From Hygrocybe punicea (taxonomy: Eukaryota > Basidiomycota > Agaricomycetes > Agaricales > Hygrophoraceae): 64,000 nucleotides of DNA. Made by a program: the position numbers and the translations under genes. A model generated the notes under the pieces. It ran no database searches, was not told the DNA's origin, and saw only the letters and a list, made by a program, of their open reading frames with translations. Shown here one piece after another: positions 58,062 through 64,000 of the stretch. Each line of letters begins with the position of its first letter. Positions within the stretch are counted from its first letter, which is position 1. Location: contig OY744470.1 in NCBI GenBank assembly GCA_963556145.1, forward strand, positions 2,604,001 to 2,668,000, written 5' to 3'.

Positions 58062-58469
58062 TCACCTTTCCTCAAAGCTTTCATTGTACGGCACCATGTC
58101 ATGAGCCAGATCATCTAGAACCGTCATATTTTCCAGATTAGAGACTGGGAATGTTGTATCAAGAGAAGGCATGAAAGCCAAGTCAGGAAAGCCAGAAAGT
58201 GTTGGAAGTGGTTCAGAAGGCCCTGGACGTGGTTCCGGCACTTCCTGTCCCTGAGCTAGTGCAATACTTTTGAGTTTCATCTCTTCCAAATGTAATTCAT
58301 GCTCCCACTTGCGCTCCTCGTGAGCTCTCTTTTCGCGGTCCTGCTGTAGGCCATACATGGATGCGGGACCGGAATCGGGACTGGAAATGGCAACAGGGGC
58401 TGCAGTGACAATGGATTCCGGAACGGAACGGTAACCGGACACAGGGTGCACAGTAGCATACCATGTCAC
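58062..58469 (-). pseudogene. Coiled-coil ORF at the Harbinger 3' side, truncated
   Basis: The minus-strand frame reads SGYRSVPESIVTAAPVAISS, then MYGLQQDREKRAHEERKWEH, ELHLEEMKLKSIA and EPRPGPSEPLPTLSG, with a stop at 58062. The charged helix resembles the C-terminal coiled coil of Harbinger accessory (Myb-like) proteins, and it is convergent with the transposase. Its 5' end is lost at the foldback element that starts at 58442, so the first few residues in this frame come from that element. The assignment is inference from position and composition. Confidence 0.4.
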
Positions 58470-59286
58470 GCAGTATCTTGAAAGTACTTGACAAGTATAC
58501 TAAATATCATTACCATAACATTCAACATGGTATTGTAACAGTATTCAGACATAAACTACAATACTTGTGCTCACATTCATCTGAAGGTATGAAGGCAAAT
58601 GAGACTTATACCTTTTCAATAACATCAAGCCTTTTGTTTCACTACTTTTACTGTATTTACAGCAAAGTACTGTATAGTTTGGATAGAATACTTGCAGCCT
58701 AAGATGAATCAAAGTATTAAACCAGTAAGGAAGTTGGGCCACTTTTACTATTAGGATACCTTTTGAATCCTATCAAGATACAGTGTGAAATAGTATAGTA
58801 CTGTTGCCATATTGTGGATTTAAGATACTGTGTCAATACTTTTAAGATACTTTTATTATAATAAAAGTACTGAAACAGTATCTTAAAAGTATTGACACAG
58901 TATCTGAAATCCACAATATGGCAACAGTACTATACTATTTCACACTGTATCTTGAAAGGATTCAAAAGGTATCCTAGTAGTGAAAGTGGCACAACTTTCT
59001 TACTAGTTTAATACTTTGATTCATCTTAGGCTGCAAGTATTCTATCTGAACTATACAGTACTTTGCTGTAGATACAGTAAAAGTAGTGAAACAAAAGGCT
59101 TGATGTTATTGAAAAGGTATAAGTCTCATTTGCTTTCATACCTTCAGATGAATTTAGGCACAAGTATTGTAGTTTATGTCTGAATACTGTTACAATACCA
59201 TGTTGAATGTTATGGTAATGATATTTAGTATACTTGTCAAGTACTTTCAAGATACTGTGTGACATGGTATGCTACTGCGCACCCTG
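58442..59286. mobile_element. Long foldback element, 845 bp
   Basis: The element begins CAGGGTGCACAGTAGCATAC and ends with the near-inverse GTATGCTACTGCGCACCCTG. The arms, about 420 bp each, match with few mismatches and meet near 58864 (TTTTATTATAATAAAAG). It contains many AGTACTTT/AAGTATT motifs and is AT-rich. No target duplication of 2-9 bp was found. It has no coding capacity. The superfamily is undetermined. Confidence 0.85.
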
Positions 59287-61019
59287 AGTGTTCCCTTTTC
59301 TTCCTTTCTTCTAGAACAATCCAGACTGACCGTGGACACATCCCCATGTGACCTTGCTGTACCTGAACAGTCTCCTTGCCAATGGACATCATCGCCATTG
59401 TCTTTTCCCTTACCTTGACATATTGTTTACTTCATCCCATGACGAACCGATACACAATGGCTGCATCACAGCTAATTACCATAATCATCATTGGCAGCAT
59501 TGTCATCACTTTCCTTATCGGTTTCTACCTTGTTATGATCTATCTTTGGCATCGGCACCAAAACCCTTCTGCCATCGATACGTCCAACTTTCACCTTGAC
59601 AATATCTCACCATGTAATTGACAATTTCCATTCCCGGATATATGGTTTCCACTTTCATATTCCATGCCTACCATTATCCTCCCTGAGCATCTGACGACAT
59701 TCCTCACCTGCATGCATACTCTGAACAATCCTCAATCACAAGACATTTCACTGTTCCTTCCAATCTGACCATTGCCAAAGTACACACCTTCATACTTTGA
59801 CCACAGACCATACGACTTCCCAATACAGTGAACCAACCCCTATTGTGTATTGTTCACACATCATTGCTTCAATGCAGTACCCGACGACTTTTTTCCCATA
59901 GCTTGTCACCTGTGCCATGACTCGAAACCTGGACCCACATTCATTTATCCTTTTCTATCTGTAACCTTGATACCTCCCACACTTGTTTACAACAATACCC
60001 TTTCTTGGAAGAATACTGACATCAAGTGGATGTCATTGTTCCATACCAGGACAAGACATCACTCCTTGATATGTCATTGACACAGACATTGTCATCTGGT
60101 ACAGCTTATGCTGTTCACATGTCTGACCTTGACTATCCCACCATCCTAGTTGCTTTTCCCCCAGCACATTCCTTTGTTTTCTTTCATACCAACCTTGCCA
60201 CTATATCCACACCACCTCAAGACACTCCCTTCACCAATCCCACACTGGACAATGCCTCTCTCCAAGCTGACCATGCAATGCACTTGCCAGACTGTGCACT
60301 TGCCCATTACAGCAAGTGTAGACCCCAAATTGGCAATTCTGCATATCACATGATCCAATGATGAATCATCCGAGTCATCTGGACCTCCTCCATCCCTCAG
60401 TGACACCCAGGCCTCCAGTTGGATCACGAGAACATCAACATGAGGACACCTCATGTCTGCCTCATGGTGAACACATGGTAGCTTTTGTCAACAAATTAGC
60501 AGGATCCTTATTGTCTGGAGAAGGCTACTGGTGATATCAGTTTTATGTACTGAGCTACCAGTTATGCCTACTAACAAGCTGTTAGTCCCAATGTGTGACT
60601 TGGAGTTGGTTCAATGAACTGGGCATAATTTAGTCTGACTTGGGGCATATGCTATAGGGTGGGGATGGCCAAGATGTGAGGCTGCACTTATTCCCATTGC
60701 ACAAATAAGTCATTCTTGCAACCATTTGCATAAAGCATGACAGTCACTGGGTTTTTTTGTTCAGTTGTTGGACTTATAAAATTTCATGTGGTTTCACTCT
60801 CCTGTATTGCTAGATCAGCTGTGATGTAAAGATCACTGCCATCAGACTGTACAAATGCCAACTACTTGACATTGAGGGCATCCTTTTGTGCTGTAATATA
60901 TCTGAAAGTACCTGGTACTGAATACTTTGGCTCTGGAAACAAACTGGCAATGTTGTCACCCATCAACCAACTACTCTGGAGCCCTGCTGTTTCCATCAGG
61001 ATGACATCCAGTGCCCCCT
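59287..61019. other. CpG-poor decayed sequence, no gene named
   Basis: Short plus-strand frames read protein-like (ITIIIIGSIVITFLIGFYLV near 59470; FFPIACHLCHDSKPGPTFIY near 59890; DLDYPTILVAFPPAHSFVFF near 60130) but are interrupted and match no family I know. They may be the remains of one element gene after C-to-T decay. Confidence 0.3.
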
Positions 61020-61530
61020 TTACTTGATGCAGGTCATCTCCTTCCTCAATGAACTCCTCCACCTAATCACTTTATTTCCACTCACTATACCACCATCCAC
61101 TTGGAATTTGAGCATGCTGGCATATCTCACAAGAAGCTCCTTTGTATTGAATCTGAATACAACAAGGGGGTGCATGCTGACTTCATCTGTCATATGGCAC
61201 ACTATGCCCCTGAGGAACTGGGTTTTATTGATCAGACCTCCAAGGATAAATGCACCCTTGGCCAGCATTATGGAAGATTCATGAGAGGCCAGCACTGCAG
61301 GAAAAGCAGCCATTTGTTCAAGGACATCATACCAGTAGTGATGCACTGCTAACTCTCAATGGCTTTGTTATGAGAAAGGTTGTCAAGGGCTCAATGAAAA
61401 AGGAGATGTTTCTGGAGTTTCTGGAATTCAATGTCATGAGTTATCATTTCTTTCTGCACTTTTTTCTGCTTGTTCACACTTTCAGTAGCTCCCTAAGTGT
61501 ACTGCATACCCTGGCCCACTGAGCATCTGA
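61020..61530 (+). pseudogene. IS630/Tc1-type (DDE_3) transposase remnant
   Basis: The plus-strand frame reads EFEHAGISHKKLLCIESEYN, then HADFICHMAHYAPEELGFID and QTSKDKCTLGQHYGRF, followed by a frameshift. It resumes EKQPFVQGHHTSSDALLTLN, VKGSMKKEMFLEFLEFN and, in a third frame, PKCTAYPGPLS. This is the central DDE region of fungal Tc1/IS630-like transposases, where the first catalytic Asp sits in GFxDxTSKD. Arg positions of that motif are here Cys, His or Gln, as expected from CpG decay. The final Asp/Glu part is not readable. Confidence 0.65.
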
Positions 61531-63732
61531 GGGAGATGATGGTTTCCTTGACCACATCACAGTAGACTCTCAAGAGATGGCTACAGCCAATGTTAAACCC
61601 AACAAGAACAATCTTCGCTTTGACATGAAAAGAGGGCCTGAGGATTCTTGGAATATGGTGGTGCTGCACATTCTTGTTAAAATGTTCAAGAAAGCTTGTG
61701 GCAAATCTCAGCTTCCACAATGACCTCATAATTACTTTGTAGATCTCATTTGAGACAAATTTGAATGTGCCCATGTGCACTAGAGGCAGGGTCAGCAAAG
61801 GCTCACCAATAAAGAGATGCTCAAATCACTGGAAGAGGTGGAAGCATGCATCAATGCTAAGGGGCTGTCAAGTGAATGATTGCAAAACAAAATATTGAGA
61901 CAAAGGGCATGAGATGAAGCCCAGTAAAATAGTAGAAATATCTAGCTAGCAATCTTTTAAGACCAGGACTTGACAGCACCCCCCAGCTCTGAAATCTCTC
62001 CCAGATGAAAACTCATCTCTTTTAGGTCAGCTATTGTGATGAATGGCAGCATCCATGCATCCTTATATGCATTTTGTGAAACTTCTGCAAAACCAAATTG
62101 CTCAGGTAATATAGTGCAGAATTCCACAAGTGGCATATCCTTCCCAGAAGATCATGCAGGAGGGAGGAGGGAGGAGGACATGAGATCAGATGCAGTGGTT
62201 GCAATGCAGGGTGGGGGAGTTTTGATCTTGTTGGTGAAGATATTGGCTAGCTCATTGCCAATGGTCAAGTTGCAAGTAAGTGCACTAGATGCATTAGACT
62301 TGTTCAGCTTGAGGTGTTGTTGTAGCATTGGAGTGAGTGGTTTTCCAGAATTGAATAGTTTGTGGTTCAGGGGCTTGTACAATGAGGCAACCACCTCTCC
62401 CTTCATCATAGCAGATACACCCAACATTCCAAGTGCTAGTGGCTGAGGGGAAGGTTGTTCCCATCAGGATCAATGTAACAGTCATACAAAGACTGCATGT
62501 ATTGATTGCAAAGGACATTTGCCATGAGTAACACTGGATCCTTGGCCTGTAAGTGCCATTAGCCATCATTCAACCAAGACAACAGCATACTGTTTTTTTT
62601 TACAATTTTTCTCTGCATCACTGATCAGTTCATTTTCCTTGCTGCTGGTCTAATTGTTCTCTGTGATCATGACATTTCTGGTGAGGTTTTTGCCCGGGGC
62701 ACAGTTTATACAATTGATGAGAAAGGAATAGTTGTCCTCATTGTGGAGTGAAGAACTAGGCTTGGATAGAATGTGTGCAATGTGCAACATGACCAGTATA
62801 GTGAGCAAGGTCTAGTTTTTTTTGTGTTGAGTGCTTGGGAATCTTTGTGAGCAATTGTACTCCATGGTTTGTTAGAATTGAGAAGCATGATGGAGATCTT
62901 TTGTCATGGCTGGTTTGTTGTTATGCTTGCATTGTGCTGCTGCTCCTCTCTTGGGTGAACCAGTAGATTGAGAGTTGGAGTGGAGAGATAGAGAAGTTGG
63001 CTCAGAGTCATCTCCATGAGTACATGATTCATGATAAGAAGGAGGTTCAGCATCTTGAATGATAGAGGGTGATGTGTGAGCTTTTTTCTTTTGAGGAGGC
63101 ATGTTAGACTCCTCCTTGAAAGCAAAAGAATGCTCTCCAAACTAGCCAATGGCACAGGTAACCCGTGGGTATTGGTGCTGTACCTGTACCTGTACCCACA
63201 GCTACCCGTACCCGTGATCCGGTGGGTTTACCCATCATTTTGAGCCCCAGATCATCCCACACTGCACAGAAGCAACATGTCCAACCATCAGCCTCAAACA
63301 TCAGAACCAGCAGCAGTGGACTAGGTGCACAGTGAAGAAGGTTATGAAGGAAACATGGAGGGTTGCCCACAGTAATGGCATCATCCATCATCAAGATATT
63401 ACAACACAACAAAGGAGGTGGTGGGATGGGAATTACCTCTTTTGCTTTGCCATGTAGTAACAATTGTGGGATCGAAAAAATTATTATGCCACTGGACAGC
63501 TGCTTCTTGATGTTGTCAAAGCATACAGGCCTCTCAGTGACCCTTTACATCCACATTAGGCTATATTTAAACCAAAGTATGACAAAAAATTAAGGCCACC
63601 AGCTGGACCCACCCCTGGTTCAGGATTCCTGTCCTACCATCCCCTTGAACATAACCACCTCTGCCACCATCCTCACACAACTAGTGTATTGCATGAGTAC
63701 AGGTAAACCTGTGGGTTTTGCTGTGAGTATTG
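61531..63732. other. Decayed CpG-poor sequence with possible minus-strand ORF
   Basis: A minus-strand ATG at 63102 opens MPPQKKKAHTSPSIIQDAEP and continues to 62872. Later fragments (VLCNQYMQSLYDCYIDPDGN in effect, near 62500) suggest a broken gene, but I cannot name it. TACCCGTACCC/GGTACAGGTAC motifs cluster at 63145-63235 and again near 63695. Confidence 0.3.
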
Positions 63733-64000
63733 TTACGGATCACTTCTGCAGTGGGCTCCAGCAACAATCAACTTAACTAGGAGGGGGTTTCCAAAGAGAG
63801 AACAGCAGTTTCATTGTTGCTTACAACTAAGACAACACTGCTACAAGTGGGGGGTTCAGGGTCTAAAGTCATTGCGAGCCATGGGAGTTACCCAAGACAA
63901 GGGGGTCTGCTCCAAGAACCAGACTAAATGTAAAGAAGAGAAAAGAAGAAAAAGTCTGAACCAACTACATGAACAGTAGATATAGTGACTGTCTTGAGGG
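63733..64000. other. Possible LTR start running off the window
   Basis: TGTTACGGATCACTTCTGCAG at 63733 looks like the beginning of a retrotransposon LTR, but the other end and any second copy lie outside the window. Weak call. Confidence 0.25.

Overview
The window is fungal nuclear DNA, most likely from a mushroom-forming basidiomycete (Agaricomycetes). Genes carry many introns of about 45-60 nt with GT(R)NGT donors, often with CTAAC/CTRAY branch sites. The conserved genes read as basidiomycete-type orthologues. Uncharacterised families that I associate with Agaricomycetes sit next to decayed hAT, PIF/Harbinger, Tc1/IS630-type and LTR elements. All family calls come from reading translated exons; no database was searched.

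Layout. (1) 1-10.0 kb is a repeat-invaded edge: the end of a hAT transposase, then a minus-strand gene of unknown family (376-10013) broken by a non-autonomous LTR element (527-6768) and by a related solo LTR (8815-9609). Both insertions have 4-bp target-site duplications, and removing them restores one open frame of 846 codons with a single small intron. (2) 11.0-44.6 kb is a gene-dense island: ELP1, a multi-pass membrane protein, a DUF6532-like remnant, a mitochondrial-type J-protein, a monoglyceride lipase, condensin subunit CAP-G/Ycg1, COQ7, a small membrane protein, a RAD57/XRCC3-like recombinase, a small unknown gene, a histidine phosphatase, a TRI5-like terpene synthase, ORC5 lacking its N-terminal region, and two tandem paralogues of a Ser/Pro-rich protein with duplicated core promoters. 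(3) 44.6-64 kb is a transposon graveyard: two PIF/Harbinger remnants sharing a 5' segment, three elements with the same TAGTGTTGC termini and perfect 8-bp target duplications (321, 387 and 1379 bp), two long foldback elements, a decayed coiled-coil/Cys-rich gene and a decayed IS630/Tc1-type transposase. The last 10 kb look CpG-poor, and several nonsense codons fit CGA-to-TGA change.

The island genes are mostly unrelated housekeeping functions: tRNA wobble modification, condensin, ubiquinone synthesis, recombination, replication origin and lipid hydrolysis. They do not form a pathway. The most informative features are the nested, datable insertions, the TAGTGTTGC-terminus family whose members carry quite different cores, and the duplicated Ser/Pro-rich gene that abuts a shortened ORC5.
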